Below, in pieces: positions 5,850 through 14,302 of a stretch of DNA of 17,845 nt. The translations under genes were made by a program, and so were the position numbers. The stretch is from JANWYT01 sp034432435 (GTDB lineage Bacteria > Chloroflexota > Anaerolineae > Aggregatilineales > Phototrophicaceae). The notes under the pieces were generated by a model. The model was not told where the DNA came from. It searched no databases and was given only the letters and a program-made list of their open reading frames with translations. Location: assembly GCA_034432435.1 (NCBI GenBank), contig DAOUBS010000037.1:1-17845 (forward strand). Direction: 5' to 3'. Positions within the stretch are counted from its first letter, which is position 1, and each line of letters opens with the position of its first letter.

Positions 5850-7436
5850 ATGATCAGAAATAAACTTGCATACTTATGTGTAATAGTTGTGTCTCTCGTA
5901 CTGATCTTGATGCCGTCTGCGGCGCAGAGCAACATCTCAGCCGATGAGACCTTCCGTATCGCCATCGGCGTGGCCGTGCGTGACCTTGAACCAACCGTCG
6001 CCACTGGCATCATTGCCAACATGCTAGACTACGTGCTTGAGACGCTGGTCCAAACTGATGAAACAGGCGCAGTGCTGCCCGGCCTTGCGGAGAGCTGGGA
6101 GATCTCAGAAGATGGCAAGTCGGTGACGTTTAAGCTGCGGCAAGGCGTCACGTTCCATGATGGCGAGCCGTTCAACGCGGAGGCGATGGCCTTCTCGCTG
6201 GGGCGTTGGAAGAACCCAGTGGTGCGCGGGCGCGCCAACCCCTTCACGGAGCAGCTTCTGGCCAACATCGAAGTGATCGACGAGTACACGCTGCGCGTGG
6301 ACACGCTCTTCACGGCTGATCTGCTGCTGTCGAACTTGCTGTTTACGGGCTACGGCGCTATCTCGCCTAAGTCGATCAATGAGAACGGCAACAGCTATAC
6401 AGAACCTCAGGGTGACACACCCGGATCGAGTGTCTACCAGTTCCCAATTGGCACGGGGCCGTACAAGTTTGTGTCGTTGACGCCAGAGGGAATGAACTTG
6501 GAGCGGTTTGCCGACTACTGGGGGGAGATGCCGTACTACGCGGGGGTGACGTTCCAGTTCATCCCAGAGGCGGCGACCCGTGAGAGCTTGCTGCTGGCAG
6601 GCCAAACCGACATGATCGTGCTGCCGCCCGTGTCGGACATTACAGCACTGCAAAACAACGACGCGGTGGAGGTGCTGATCGCCCCCGGCAACCGCGCCAT
6701 CTACATTGCGCTGAACACGACGCGCGAGGTGCTGCAAGACGTTCGCGTGCGTCAGGCGATCAACTATGCAGTGGACAAAGAGGCCATCGTGAACGACTTG
6801 CTGTTTGGTGCGGCTACGGTTGCGACCTCCATCGTCAGCAAAGATTCGTTTGGCCACTGCGCCACGGGGCCATATGAATACAACCCCGAGCTGGCTCGTC
6901 AACTGCTAGCAGAGGCCGGCGTGAGCGATCTCACCCTCAATTTTGCTGCGCCGACTGGCCGCTTCCTACAAGACTTCCAAGTGGCACAAGCTGTAGCGGC
7001 TTATCTATCGGCGGTGGGCATCAACGCTGAGCCGACGACGAGCGACTACAGCACGTATGTTGGACAGTTGTTCGTGCCAGCTGAGGCGCAAACCCTCGAC
7101 ATGAGCATGTTCGGCTATGCGCCGCCTGGCCCAGACGCGGCGCTGGGCATGTACTTCATCAGTCACAACACGCAGATCACTCCACGCGGCTTGAACACAG
7201 CCTACTACAACAACCCTGAATACAGCGCGTTGATCGACGAGGCCTTCACCAACCCAGATCGTGATGTGCGTGCACAGTTGTTGTGCGACGCTCAGAAGAT
7301 CATCTGGGAAGATGCCCCGTGGCTGTTCTTGTACTTCCAAGATTTCCCGATCGTGTACCGCGCTGGCCTTGAGGGGATCACCTATCGCGCTGGCGAAAAG
7401 TTTAACTCTATTTACGCTCGTCCAAGTGGTTCGTAA
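5850..7436 (+). CDS. ABC transporter substrate-binding protein, family 5 (Dpp/Opp/nickel type)
   Basis: A 528 aa exported solute-binding protein of family 5, which delivers peptides, opines, nickel chelates or other organic solutes to a Dpp/Opp-type importer. A Sec signal peptide is visible: MIRNKLAYL, a hydrophobic core of about 15 residues, and a likely cut near PSAAQ. There is no lipobox cysteine. Mature-protein hallmarks are AESWEISEDGKSVTFKLRQG (about 81-100), VTFHDGEPFNAE, the FPIGTGPYKF segment, and VRQAINYAVDKEAI in the second lobe. Two cysteines (in FGHCATG and LLCDAQ) may form a disulphide. The start at 5850 has SD GAGGGAGA with 7-base spacing. A strong hairpin follows before the permease genes, which probably raises its expression over theirs. 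The ligand cannot be deduced; the downstream genes hint at an amide or dicarboxylate-derived compound. Confidence 0.93.
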   Translation: MIRNKLAYLCVIVVSLVLILMPSAAQSNISADETFRIAIGVAVRDLEPTVATGIIANMLDYVLETLVQTDETGAVLPGLAESWEISEDGKSVTFKLRQGVTFHDGEPFNAEAMAFSLGRWKNPVVRGRANPFTEQLLANIEVIDEYTLRVDTLFTADLLLSNLLFTGYGAISPKSINENGNSYTEPQGDTPGSSVYQFPIGTGPYKFVSLTPEGMNLERFADYWGEMPYYAGVTFQFIPEAATRESLLLAGQTDMIVLPPVSDITALQNNDAVEVLIAPGNRAIYIALNTTREVLQDVRVRQAINYAVDKEAIVNDLLFGAATVATSIVSKDSFGHCATGPYEYNPELARQLLAEAGVSDLTLNFAAPTGRFLQDFQVAQAVAAYLSAVGINAEPTTSDYSTYVGQLFVPAEAQTLDMSMFGYAPPGPDAALGMYFISHNTQITPRGLNTAYYNNPEYSALIDEAFTNPDRDVRAQLLCDAQKIIWEDAPWLFLYFQDFPIVYRAGLEGITYRAGEKFNSIYARPSGS

Positions 7437-7449
7437 GCTCACTTCCTGT

Positions 7450-7496
7450 CATGTACAGCCCTCTGCTGCTTTCAGATGGCAGCAGGGGCTGTCATG
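7450..7496 (+). terminator. Strong intra-operon hairpin between binding protein and permease genes
   Basis: ACAGCCC (7455-7461) and CTGCTGC (7463-7469), separated by a single bulged T, pair with GCAGCAG (7479-7485) and GGGCTGT (7486-7492), giving 14 base pairs with a 9-base loop. Flanking CATG on both sides can add four more pairs past another bulge. No U-tract follows, so it fits an mRNA-stabilising or partial-termination element better than a full terminator. Such structures commonly allow more binding protein than membrane subunits. It also argues against starting the permease at the upstream in-frame ATG at 7476, which lies inside the hairpin. Confidence 0.7.
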
Positions 7497-7553
7497 CTTG
7501 GTAGCGGCTATGCACGCTTGCGAAACATCAGAGAGGAGCAGTCAAACGGAATC

Positions 7554-8477
7554 ATGTGGCGGTATGTACTGAAACGACTTCTGGGGTCAGCAGTTACAAT
7601 CTGGGGGGTGTTAACCATTGTGTTTTTGCTGCTGCGCATCCTTCCGGGGGACCCTGCGCGGTTGGTGGCTGGCTTGACAGCTTCCCCCGAAGAGATTGAG
7701 GTGGCGCGTGAGCGTTTGGGCTTGAACGAGCCGCTTCCCGTCCAATACGGCATTTTTATGGGAAGAGTTCTGCAGGGCGATTTGGGAACCTCGCTTTTTA
7801 CGAGAAGGCCGATCATGGACGACATCATCGCGCGGCTGCCTTATACAATACAACTGGCGCTGGTCACGATGATGTTAACAGCTCTCTTGGGGATTCCGCT
7901 CGGCATCTTAGCGGCAACGTACCAAAAGACATGGGTTGACCATGTGATCTCGGTTGGAGCGTTGTTGGGTATCTCAATACCCTCCTATGCGCTGGGGCTG
8001 CTGCTGATTGTGATATTTGCCGTCAATTTGAAGTGGCTGCCGGCGGCCGGCGCAAGTGAGGGGATAAATAGTCTCATTTTGCCATCATTTACGTTAAGTT
8101 TGATTTTTCTAGCGGTCATTACGCGCATTACACGTGGGGCGATGTTAGAGGCGCTGCGTCAAGATTATGTGCGCACGGCGCGCGCGAAGGGGCTGCCCAA
8201 CCATCAAGTGTTAACACAACACGCCTTGCGCAACGCGCTTTTGCCGGTGGTGACGATACTAGGCTTGCAGTTTGGTGGGCTGATGAGCGGCGCAGTGCTG
8301 ACTGAGACCGTCTTCGGTTGGCCGGGGTTAGGGTTGCTGCTCACCGAGTCGATCTTCAACCGCGATTACCCAATGGTAGAGGGGTTGGTGCTGTTTATCG
8401 CGGTAATATTTGTTTTTGTGAACCTTGTGGTAGATCTGCTATACGCTGCCATTGACCCGAGGATCCACTATGGTTGA
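7554..8477 (+). CDS. ABC transporter permease, DppB/OppB type
   Basis: A 307 aa inner-membrane subunit of a peptide/nickel-type importer. It opens MWRYVLKRLLGSAVTIWGVL, the usual first membrane helix of this family, followed by FLLLRILPGDPARL. The coupling (EAA) loop is clear near residues 200-225: DYVRTARAKGLPNHQVLTQH followed by ALRNALLPVVT. It ends DPRIHYG, as most DppB proteins do. I chose the ATG at 7554 rather than an in-frame ATG at 7476, because the extra 26 residues are not family-like and their coding DNA is the hairpin. SD-like GAGAGGAG lies at 7531-7538, somewhat far from the start. It overlaps the next permease by 8 bases. Confidence 0.92.
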   Translation: MWRYVLKRLLGSAVTIWGVLTIVFLLLRILPGDPARLVAGLTASPEEIEVARERLGLNEPLPVQYGIFMGRVLQGDLGTSLFTRRPIMDDIIARLPYTIQLALVTMMLTALLGIPLGILAATYQKTWVDHVISVGALLGISIPSYALGLLLIVIFAVNLKWLPAAGASEGINSLILPSFTLSLIFLAVITRITRGAMLEALRQDYVRTARAKGLPNHQVLTQHALRNALLPVVTILGLQFGGLMSGAVLTETVFGWPGLGLLLTESIFNRDYPMVEGLVLFIAVIFVFVNLVVDLLYAAIDPRIHYG

Positions 8478-9381
8478 TCACAGTGTCGCCCCAACCGCAA
8501 ATGTGATGCCCTTAACGGATAAGCTGTCGCGCCCGTCATGGGGGCACAAGGCGTGGCAGCACTTTGTGCGGAACCCGATTGCGCTGCTGGGTTTGTTGAT
8601 CGTGCTGGTGTTTGTGTTGATTGGGGTGGCTGCGCCCCTGCTCGCGCCCTATGATCCTAACGCCTTTAGCTTGAGGAACTCGCTCAGGGTTCCCAGCGCC
8701 GAACATTGGCTAGGGACGGACTTTTTAGGGCGGGATATTCTATCGCGGTTGATGTACGGCACGCGCATTTCAATGTTCATTGGGATTGCGGCAACTTTTC
8801 TTGGGATTGTGATCGGCGTGCCGTTGGGTGCCATTTCTGGGTATTACGGCGGCTTCATCGATATGGTGATTCAGCGTTTGGTAGACATGATGTTCGCGCT
8901 GCCGGGCATTTTGCTGGCGCTGCTGCTGGCGTCGATGTTGGGCGCGGGCTTGGTAAACGTGATCGTTGCTATCGGTGTTGGCTCTATCCCGCTGTTCATC
9001 CGCCTCATGCGTGCGACGGTGTTGAGCGTGCGTACCCAAGATTATGTGCTCGCGTCGTATGCGTTGGGGGCGCGTTCTTCGCAAATTCTGCGCTGGCACG
9101 TCATCCCGAATTCGCTTGGACCGGTCATGGTGCAGGCGACGCTCAACGTGGCCATTACGATCCCAGCTGCGGCGGGGTTGGGGTTTCTAGGGCTGGGGGT
9201 CAGCACGAGCATTCCCGAGTGGGGGGTGATGCTAGCGGAGGGGCGTCAATACTTGTTTAGCGCGCCGCACATTGCTGCTGCTCCCAGCGCGGCGATCATT
9301 CTAGTGGCGATTGGCTTTAACTTCCTTGGGGAAGGGTTGCGCGAGCTGCTTGATCCGCTAAGTAGCAAGAACATGATGTAA
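8470..9381 (+). CDS. ABC transporter permease, DppC/OppC type
   Basis: A 303 aa partner permease. The N-terminus is cytoplasmic, then the first membrane helix (IALLGLLIVLVFVLIGVAAP) is followed by the typical APYDPNAF and the signature HWLGTDFLGRDILSRLMYGTR region that marks the DppC family (quoted across about 75-95). The EAA coupling loop reads YVLASYALGARSSQILRWHV, then IPNSLGPVMV. It ends in GEGLRELLDPLS. The ATG at 8470 overlaps the dppB-type stop (ATGGTTGA) and has GAGG at 8459-8462, 7 bases ahead; this is preferred over an in-frame TTG at 8452. Unusually, no ATPase genes (DppD/DppF type) follow; the next gene is a metabolic enzyme. The ATPases must be encoded elsewhere or shared. Confidence 0.92.
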   Translation: MVDHSVAPTANVMPLTDKLSRPSWGHKAWQHFVRNPIALLGLLIVLVFVLIGVAAPLLAPYDPNAFSLRNSLRVPSAEHWLGTDFLGRDILSRLMYGTRISMFIGIAATFLGIVIGVPLGAISGYYGGFIDMVIQRLVDMMFALPGILLALLLASMLGAGLVNVIVAIGVGSIPLFIRLMRATVLSVRTQDYVLASYALGARSSQILRWHVIPNSLGPVMVQATLNVAITIPAAAGLGFLGLGVSTSIPEWGVMLAEGRQYLFSAPHIAAAPSAAIILVAIGFNFLGEGLRELLDPLSSKNMM

Positions 9382-9447
9382 TCATTTCATCTCATCCATC
9401 AAATCACTTTAGGTTCCTTTACGTCGTTGTTCTAAGGAGATGTGAAC

Positions 9448-10320
9448 GTGGCAAAAGTGTTGGTGACAGGCGCGACCGGTAACGTGGGCCAAGAAGTAGT
9501 CAAAGCCTTACTTGCGCAGCACGTCCCGATAAGGGCAGCGGCGCGCGATGCTGAGGCGGTGCGGCGTTTGGCAGAGAAAGCCGCTTGGCAGGGGGACTAT
9601 GAGGCGGTGGCACTGGACTACGCCAACCCTGAGTCGTTGGTGGCCGCCCTCGAGGACGTTGATCGGGTGTTTTTGGTGACGCCGACGATGGGCGCAGTGG
9701 CGGAGATGGTCACGGCGTTTTTGGACGCAGCGAAAAAGAGCAACGTAAAACACATCGTGCGCCTATCTGGCATGCGCACTGTTGACGAACCCAGCCCGAC
9801 CCACGCCGAGTCGGAACGGCTGATCGCCGAGAGCGGCATCCCTTATACGTTCCTGCGCCCGAACTTTTTCATGCAGAATTTCAACACCTTCTACGCCGAT
9901 GGCATCAAACATCGTGACAGCATTGCGCTGCCCGCTGGGGAAGAGCCGATCAGCTTCATTGACGTGCGCGATATTGCAGATGTGGCGGTGGCCGCGTTCA
10001 CGCAGGAGGGGCACGCCAACCAAATCTACACCCTGACAGGGGGAGAGTCGATCACGCATTATGACGTGGCCGAGGCGCTGTCAAATGTTTTGGGGCGTAA
10101 GATCACCTACATCAACATGCCCGAGGACAAATTCCGTGAGGTGTTGATCGCCGCGGGCCGCCCTGAGGCGATGGCCAACGGCGTTATTGCCTTGTATGCG
10201 CCCGTTAAGCAGATGCTGGCTGCGCCGGTCACTCAGGACGTGCAGCGCGTGACGGGCAAAGCTCCGCGCACGATTCATGAGTACGCGCGCGACTATGCGT
10301 GGGCGTGGGTGAGGGACTGA
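9448..10320 (+). CDS. NmrA-like NAD(P)-binding atypical short-chain dehydrogenase
   Basis: A 290 aa cytoplasmic protein of the NmrA/atypical SDR family. The dinucleotide-binding glycine motif is at the very start: VLVTGATGNVGQ. Further family features are AARDAEAVRRL after the second strand, the YANPESLVAALEDVDRVFLVTP segment, HIVRLSGM in place of a typical Tyr-x-x-x-Lys site, then PYTFLRPNFFMQNF and FIDVRDIADVAVAA. Members are quinone or enone reductases, or redox sensors that bind NADP without catalysis. The GTG at 9448 has AAGGAGA (9434-9440) 7 bases upstream; the GTG at 9442 would be too close. It lies 66 bases after the permease, in the same direction. It might reduce an unsaturated intermediate in the pathway; this is inference. 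Confidence 0.85.
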   Translation: MAKVLVTGATGNVGQEVVKALLAQHVPIRAAARDAEAVRRLAEKAAWQGDYEAVALDYANPESLVAALEDVDRVFLVTPTMGAVAEMVTAFLDAAKKSNVKHIVRLSGMRTVDEPSPTHAESERLIAESGIPYTFLRPNFFMQNFNTFYADGIKHRDSIALPAGEEPISFIDVRDIADVAVAAFTQEGHANQIYTLTGGESITHYDVAEALSNVLGRKITYINMPEDKFREVLIAAGRPEAMANGVIALYAPVKQMLAAPVTQDVQRVTGKAPRTIHEYARDYAWAWVRD

Positions 10321-10420
10321 CAAGTGTGTGTGGGCGAAGCCGCTTTGTTTGTGTGTGGGGCGGCATGCGGGGTTTGTCTAACTGATTTGTGCTGATGTTC
10401 TTTCTAAAGAAGTTGTGCTC

Positions 10421-11314
10421 ATGTCGAAGATGATTCACATTGTGGAAGTGGGCTTGCGCGATGGACTCCAAAGGGAGACCACGCCCATCCCCACTTCGGA
10501 CAAAATCCGCATGATTGAGCGCCTGACCGCGGCGGGCATCAAGCAGATTCAAGTGACGTCGTTCGTGCACCCCAAGCTCGTGCCGCAGATGGCCGACGCC
10601 GAGGCCGTGTGTGCGGGCATTCAACGACAGCCCGACGTGCGCTACAGCGCGCTGGTGCTAAACGCGAAAGGCGTCGAACGGGCACACGCGGCTGGGATCA
10701 CCGACATCGATTTATCGATTTCGGCCAGCGACGCGCACGGGCGCAAGAACGCTAACATGGGGCTGCAAGAAGCGGTGGCGCACTTCGCTGAGATGGTGGC
10801 CCTTGCGCGCGGGTATGGAATGCGGGTGCGCGGCGGAATTCAGTGCGCGTTTGGCTACTATGTAGACGACGTGACGCCTGACCTCGTGCTAGAACTGGCG
10901 CGCCAGCACTTGGCGCTGGGCGTGGACTCGCTCGCGCTGGCTGATTCAACGGGGATGGCCAACCCGTCCCAGATACGCGCGATGCTGGCCGCGGTGCTGC
11001 CGCTGGCAGGCGATGTGCCGGTGGTGCTGCATCTGCACGACACGCGCGGCATGGGGCTGGCCAACGTCTTGGCGGCGGTCGAAGCAGGCTGCGCCACGTT
11101 TGACACAGCCTTTGGCGGGATGGGTGGCTGCAACTTCATCGAGGGCGCAGCCGGCAACGTGCCCACCGAGGACACCGTGAACATGCTGCACGCGCTGGGC
11201 TACGTGACGGGTGTTGATGTGGAACAAGTTGCGCAGGTCTCGCGCATGCTCGCTAGCCTTTTGGGGCGGCCATTGCCGGGCAAGCTGTATCAGTTGGCCC
11301 ATGAGCTTGGATAA
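10421..11314 (+). CDS. HMG-CoA lyase-family protein (candidate (R)-citramalyl-CoA or related lyase)
   Basis: A 297 aa TIM-barrel lyase of the HMGL-like family, which cleaves 3-hydroxy-acyl-CoA esters into an acyl-CoA and a keto acid. All HMG-CoA lyase active-site residues align: Arg13-Asp14 and Gln17 in VGLRDGLQRE, metal ligands His204 and His206 in LHLHDTRG, Cys237 in GGMGGC, and Asn246 in GAAGNVPTED. The His-Cys and Cys-Asn spacings equal those of human HMG-CoA lyase. However, the genes around it (LeuCD-type hydratase and class III CoA-transferase) fit a citramalyl-CoA-type substrate better than leucine breakdown, and (R)-citramalyl-CoA lyase of Chloroflexus belongs to this family. The start is the ATG at 10421, with AAAGAAG about 8 bases ahead. 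The gap to the next gene is 14 bases. Confidence 0.9.
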   Translation: MSKMIHIVEVGLRDGLQRETTPIPTSDKIRMIERLTAAGIKQIQVTSFVHPKLVPQMADAEAVCAGIQRQPDVRYSALVLNAKGVERAHAAGITDIDLSISASDAHGRKNANMGLQEAVAHFAEMVALARGYGMRVRGGIQCAFGYYVDDVTPDLVLELARQHLALGVDSLALADSTGMANPSQIRAMLAAVLPLAGDVPVVLHLHDTRGMGLANVLAAVEAGCATFDTAFGGMGGCNFIEGAAGNVPTEDTVNMLHALGYVTGVDVEQVAQVSRMLASLLGRPLPGKLYQLAHELG

Positions 11315-11328
11315 CACAGGATAACACA
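11309..11328 (+). repeat. Tandem 10-bp repeat at the lyase-hydratase junction
   Basis: GGATAACACA occurs twice back to back (11309-11318 and 11319-11328). The first copy contains the stop codon of the lyase gene, and the second supplies the AGGA that lies 7 bases before the ATG of the LeuC-type gene. Gain or loss of a copy would change intergenic spacing by 10 bases while leaving both reading frames whole. Confidence 0.75.
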
Positions 11329-12588
11329 ATGGGACAAACAGTCGCTGAAAAAATTATCTCTCAACACAGTGGTCGAAGCGTTCAAGCAGGAGAGATTGCC
11401 ATCGTAAGCGTAGACGGTGTGATGGCGACCGATGCCACCGGCCCGATGGCCATCAAGGCCTTTCACGAGATGGGCGGGGAAACGCTGTGGGATGCGGCGC
11501 GTGTGTCGATGATTTTGGATCACGCGACACCTGCCCCCAACGAAAAAATTGCGAACTTGCACAAACTGCTGCGTGATTTCGCCGCTGAGACGGGCTGCCA
11601 CTTCTACGACGTTGGGGAGGGGATTTGCCATCAGCTGATGGTGGAAAACGCTCACGTTCGCCCGGGCGACATCTTTCTGGGCGCAGACAGCCACACGCCC
11701 ACGTATGGGGCGCTCAATGCGTTCGCTGCTGGGGTAGGCGCGACTGACCTCGCCGCCGTGATGTTCACCGGCAAGACGTGGCTGAAAGTCCCGGAGACGA
11801 TCCGCATTGAACTCGTCGGGGAGCTGCCGCGCGGCATCAGCGCGAAAGATGTCATCCTAACGCTCGTCGGGCTTCTGGGCGTCGACGGGGCGAACTATAT
11901 GGCGATCGAGTACACCGGCGAGGCCATCCGCAATTTCACTCTTGCCAGCCGGATGGTGCTGGCCAACATGGCCGCTGAGATGGGCGCCAAGACCGCGTTT
12001 GTCGACCCGACGGGGCTGCAACTTTGGTACGACTGGACGCCCACCTACGCCGACAACGACGCGCAGTACGTGCAGCAGCATGTGGTCGACGTGTCCAACC
12101 TCAAGCCTAAGGTGGCCGTGCCGCACCTGCCGAGCAGCGTCAAGGACATAGATGCAGTGATCGGAACGAAGGTACACCAAGCGTTCATCGGCTCGTGCAC
12201 GAATGCGCGCCTAGAGGACTTGCAGATGGCGGCGCAGGTGCTGCGCGGCAAAAAGATCGCACGCGGGGTGCGCCTGCTCATCGCGCCTGCGTCGCGCCGT
12301 GTCTTCAATGATGCGCTAGCCGACGGCACGATCCAGATCTTGTCCGACGCCGGCGCGACGATCATCAACTCCGGCTGTGGACCGTGTGTGGGCACGCTGG
12401 GGGGCATTCCGGGCGATGACGAGGTCATCATCTCCAGCACGAACCGCAACTTTAGGGGGCGCATGGGCAACCCCAACGCGCAGATCTACCTCGCGTCGCC
12501 GGCGGTGGTGGCGGCTTCTGCCCTAACAGGCCAGATCACGAACCCAACGGACGTGCTGGATACAACGAACGAATGGGAGGTGCTTTGA
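11329..12588 (+). CDS. leuC: LeuC/aconitase-type hydratase large subunit, [4Fe-4S]
   Basis: A 419 aa large subunit of a 3-isopropylmalate dehydratase/homoaconitase-type enzyme, of the shorter archaeal-like two-subunit class. Cluster ligands are visible: Cys290 in GSCTNAR, and Cys350 and Cys353 in SGCGPCVG. Other active-site pieces are LDHATPAPNEK (about 63-73), GADSHTPTYGA (118-128) and the APASRRVF loop (319-326) for substrate carboxylates. These enzymes reversibly hydrate cis-unsaturated di- and tricarboxylates such as isopropylmaleate, citraconate and dimethylmaleate. No leuA or leuB is nearby; the neighbours are a CoA-lyase and a CoA-transferase, so a catabolic hydratase is likelier than leucine synthesis. 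The symbol gives the family only. The stop overlaps the small-subunit start by one base. Confidence 0.9.
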   Translation: MGQTVAEKIISQHSGRSVQAGEIAIVSVDGVMATDATGPMAIKAFHEMGGETLWDAARVSMILDHATPAPNEKIANLHKLLRDFAAETGCHFYDVGEGICHQLMVENAHVRPGDIFLGADSHTPTYGALNAFAAGVGATDLAAVMFTGKTWLKVPETIRIELVGELPRGISAKDVILTLVGLLGVDGANYMAIEYTGEAIRNFTLASRMVLANMAAEMGAKTAFVDPTGLQLWYDWTPTYADNDAQYVQQHVVDVSNLKPKVAVPHLPSSVKDIDAVIGTKVHQAFIGSCTNARLEDLQMAAQVLRGKKIARGVRLLIAPASRRVFNDALADGTIQILSDAGATIINSGCGPCVGTLGGIPGDDEVIISSTNRNFRGRMGNPNAQIYLASPAVVAASALTGQITNPTDVLDTTNEWEVL

Positions 12589-13079
12589 TGCTGCGGGGCA
12601 GAACGCACGTCTATGGGGACGACATCGACACGGATCGCATCATCCCCGGCAAGTACACGAAAACGCTCAACATGAGCGAGCTAGCGGCGCACGTCCTAGA
12701 AGACCTTGACCCGAACTTCAGCAAGATCGTGCAGCCCGGCGATATTTTGGTGGCGGGCAAAAACTTTGGGTCAGGGTCATCGCGTGAACAAGCGCCGGTG
12801 GCGTTGAAGCAGGCCGGCATTTCGGTCGTCATTGCGCGCTCGTTCGCACGGATTTTTTTCCGCAATGCCATCAACATCGGCCTGCCGCTGGTTGAAGTCA
12901 AGCACCACACGATCCACCCTGGGCATGAAGTCGAGGTAGACTTGACCGGCGGGATCGTTCATAACATGACGACCGGCGAAACGTATCAAGCTACCCGCAT
13001 GCCCAGCGTGATGATCGATATTCTCGACGCTGGGGGGCTAGTCAATTACTTAAAGACGCATAGGGACTACAAGCTTTAG
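12588..13079 (+). CDS. leuD: LeuD/aconitase-type hydratase small subunit
   Basis: A 163 aa small (swivelling) subunit that completes the active site of the preceding large subunit. The signatures are plain: YGDDIDTDRIIPGKY near the start, GKNFGSGSSREQAP at about 57-70 with the substrate-binding serines and arginine, then VVIARSFARIFFRNAINIGL. The length is that of the archaeal-type LeuD rather than the roughly 200 aa of the enteric type. I chose the ATG at 12588, which overlaps the upstream stop (TGATG) and has GGGAGG (12575-12580) 7 bases ahead; an in-frame ATG at 12573 lacks this. Tight coupling implies equal synthesis of both subunits. The symbol denotes family, not proof of a leucine-synthesis role. 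Confidence 0.9.
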   Translation: MLRGRTHVYGDDIDTDRIIPGKYTKTLNMSELAAHVLEDLDPNFSKIVQPGDILVAGKNFGSGSSREQAPVALKQAGISVVIARSFARIFFRNAINIGLPLVEVKHHTIHPGHEVEVDLTGGIVHNMTTGETYQATRMPSVMIDILDAGGLVNYLKTHRDYKL

Positions 13080-13114
13080 GCCGTGTGCCTACACAGGGAT
13101 TGAGGTTGAGCTGA

Positions 13115-14302
13115 ATGGCAGAAAATGGGGTCTTGCCTTTGGCGCATGTGCGCGTTGTGGAATTCACGCACGCGGTGATGGGGCCAGCCGCAGGGTTAGT
13201 GCTTGCTGACTTGGGCGCAGAGGTGATACGGGTGGAGCGTGCGCCAGAGGGCGACCCGACCCGTCGGTTGAAGGGGTTCGGGACGGGGTACTACACGTTC
13301 TTCAACCGCAACAAGAAGAGCATCGCCCTCGATCTCAAGGCCGAAACTGGGGTAGCGATTGCGCGCCAGCTCGTCGAGAGCGCCGACGTTCTAATTGAGA
13401 ACTTCGCGCCGGGCACAATGGAGCGGTTGGGCTTCGGCTACGACGTGCTGCACCCCCTCAACCCGCGCTTGATCTACTTGAGCCTCAAAGGGTTTATGGC
13501 TGGCCCTTACGAGCATCGCCCTGCGCTGGATGAAGTGGTGCAGATGATGTCTGGGTTGGCGTATATGACGGGGCCAGTGGGCCAGCCGCTGCGCGCGGGG
13601 GCGTCTATCGTGGACATCATGGGCGGGACATACGGCGCGATGGCCGTGTTGGTGGCCTTAATGGAGCGTGAAAAAACAGGCCGCGGCAAATTCGTCATGA
13701 ACGGCTTGTTTGAGACGGCTGCGTTTATCATGGGGCAGCATATGGCCTACAGCGCCATCAGCCAAGAGCCGATCCCGCCCATGCCGGCGCGGGTCAGCGC
13801 ATGGGCCATCTATCGCACGTTTCACACCTCAGACCAGCAGATGGTGTTCATCGGCATCACCAGCAACAAGCACTGGCAGCAGTTCTGTGAGGTGTTCGAA
13901 CGGCCAGACCTGCTGGCGCGTGAGGAGTTAGCCACCAATGAAGGCCGCATCGCTCAGCGTGACTGGCTGCTGCCGCAGCTTGAGGCGTTTTTTGTGACGA
14001 TGACGCGCGATGAGATCGTTGAGAAAGCAGAACGCGCGCAGATTCCGTTCTCCCCGATTGTGCGGCCGGAAGAGCTGTTTGACGACCCCCAGCTTAACGC
14101 GGGCGGGTCTTTGTTAGATGTGCAGTTGGAAGATGGGCGCTGGACGAAGCTCCCGCGACTGCCGTTGATGGTGGAAGGCGATGAGTTCGGCCTGCGGCTT
14201 CAAGCGCCCAAGATCGGCGAGCACACTCGTGAACTGCTAACCCAACTTGGCTACGACGACGCTCAAATTGAAGCGCTGTTCGCGCAGCAGGTGGTGGCGT
14301 AG
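13115..14302 (+). CDS. Class III (CaiB/BaiF family) CoA-transferase
   Basis: A 395 aa CoA-transferase of family III, which moves CoA between carboxylic acids, often from succinyl-CoA. Family features are in order: the N-terminal VRVVEFTHAVMGPAAGLVLADLGAEVIRVE (shown here as overlapping parts of residues 12-41), NRNKKSIALDLK (64-75), DVLIENFAPGTMERLGFGYD (91-110), and ASIVDIMGG with the predicted catalytic Asp167. The C-terminal part has the customary PLMVEGDEFGLRLQAPKIGEH segment, again in family order. Substrate is not readable, but its place beside a hydratase and a CoA-ester lyase suggests activation of a hydroxydicarboxylate such as citramalate. Chloroflexus has such an enzyme, succinyl-CoA:citramalate CoA-transferase. 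It starts 35 bases after the LeuD-type gene. Confidence 0.92.
   Translation: MAENGVLPLAHVRVVEFTHAVMGPAAGLVLADLGAEVIRVERAPEGDPTRRLKGFGTGYYTFFNRNKKSIALDLKAETGVAIARQLVESADVLIENFAPGTMERLGFGYDVLHPLNPRLIYLSLKGFMAGPYEHRPALDEVVQMMSGLAYMTGPVGQPLRAGASIVDIMGGTYGAMAVLVALMEREKTGRGKFVMNGLFETAAFIMGQHMAYSAISQEPIPPMPARVSAWAIYRTFHTSDQQMVFIGITSNKHWQQFCEVFERPDLLAREELATNEGRIAQRDWLLPQLEAFFVTMTRDEIVEKAERAQIPFSPIVRPEELFDDPQLNAGGSLLDVQLEDGRWTKLPRLPLMVEGDEFGLRLQAPKIGEHTRELLTQLGYDDAQIEALFAQQVVA

Noticed and set aside
6105..6902. 265-codon open frame opposite the substrate-binding protein gene
   Set aside because: Composition is His/Arg/Val-rich with no domain pattern, and it lies wholly within a confident gene on the other strand.
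7476..7553. N-terminal extension of the DppB-type permease starting at 7476
   Set aside because: The extra 26 residues are unlike the family and their DNA is mostly the strong hairpin and spacer; the ATG at 7554 gives the standard start.
10421..13079. Leucine biosynthesis operon reading for the LeuCD-type genes
   Set aside because: No 2-isopropylmalate synthase or isopropylmalate dehydrogenase is present; the HMGL-family gene has the HMG-CoA-lyase motifs and length (297 aa), not those of LeuA, and a CoA-transferase follows.
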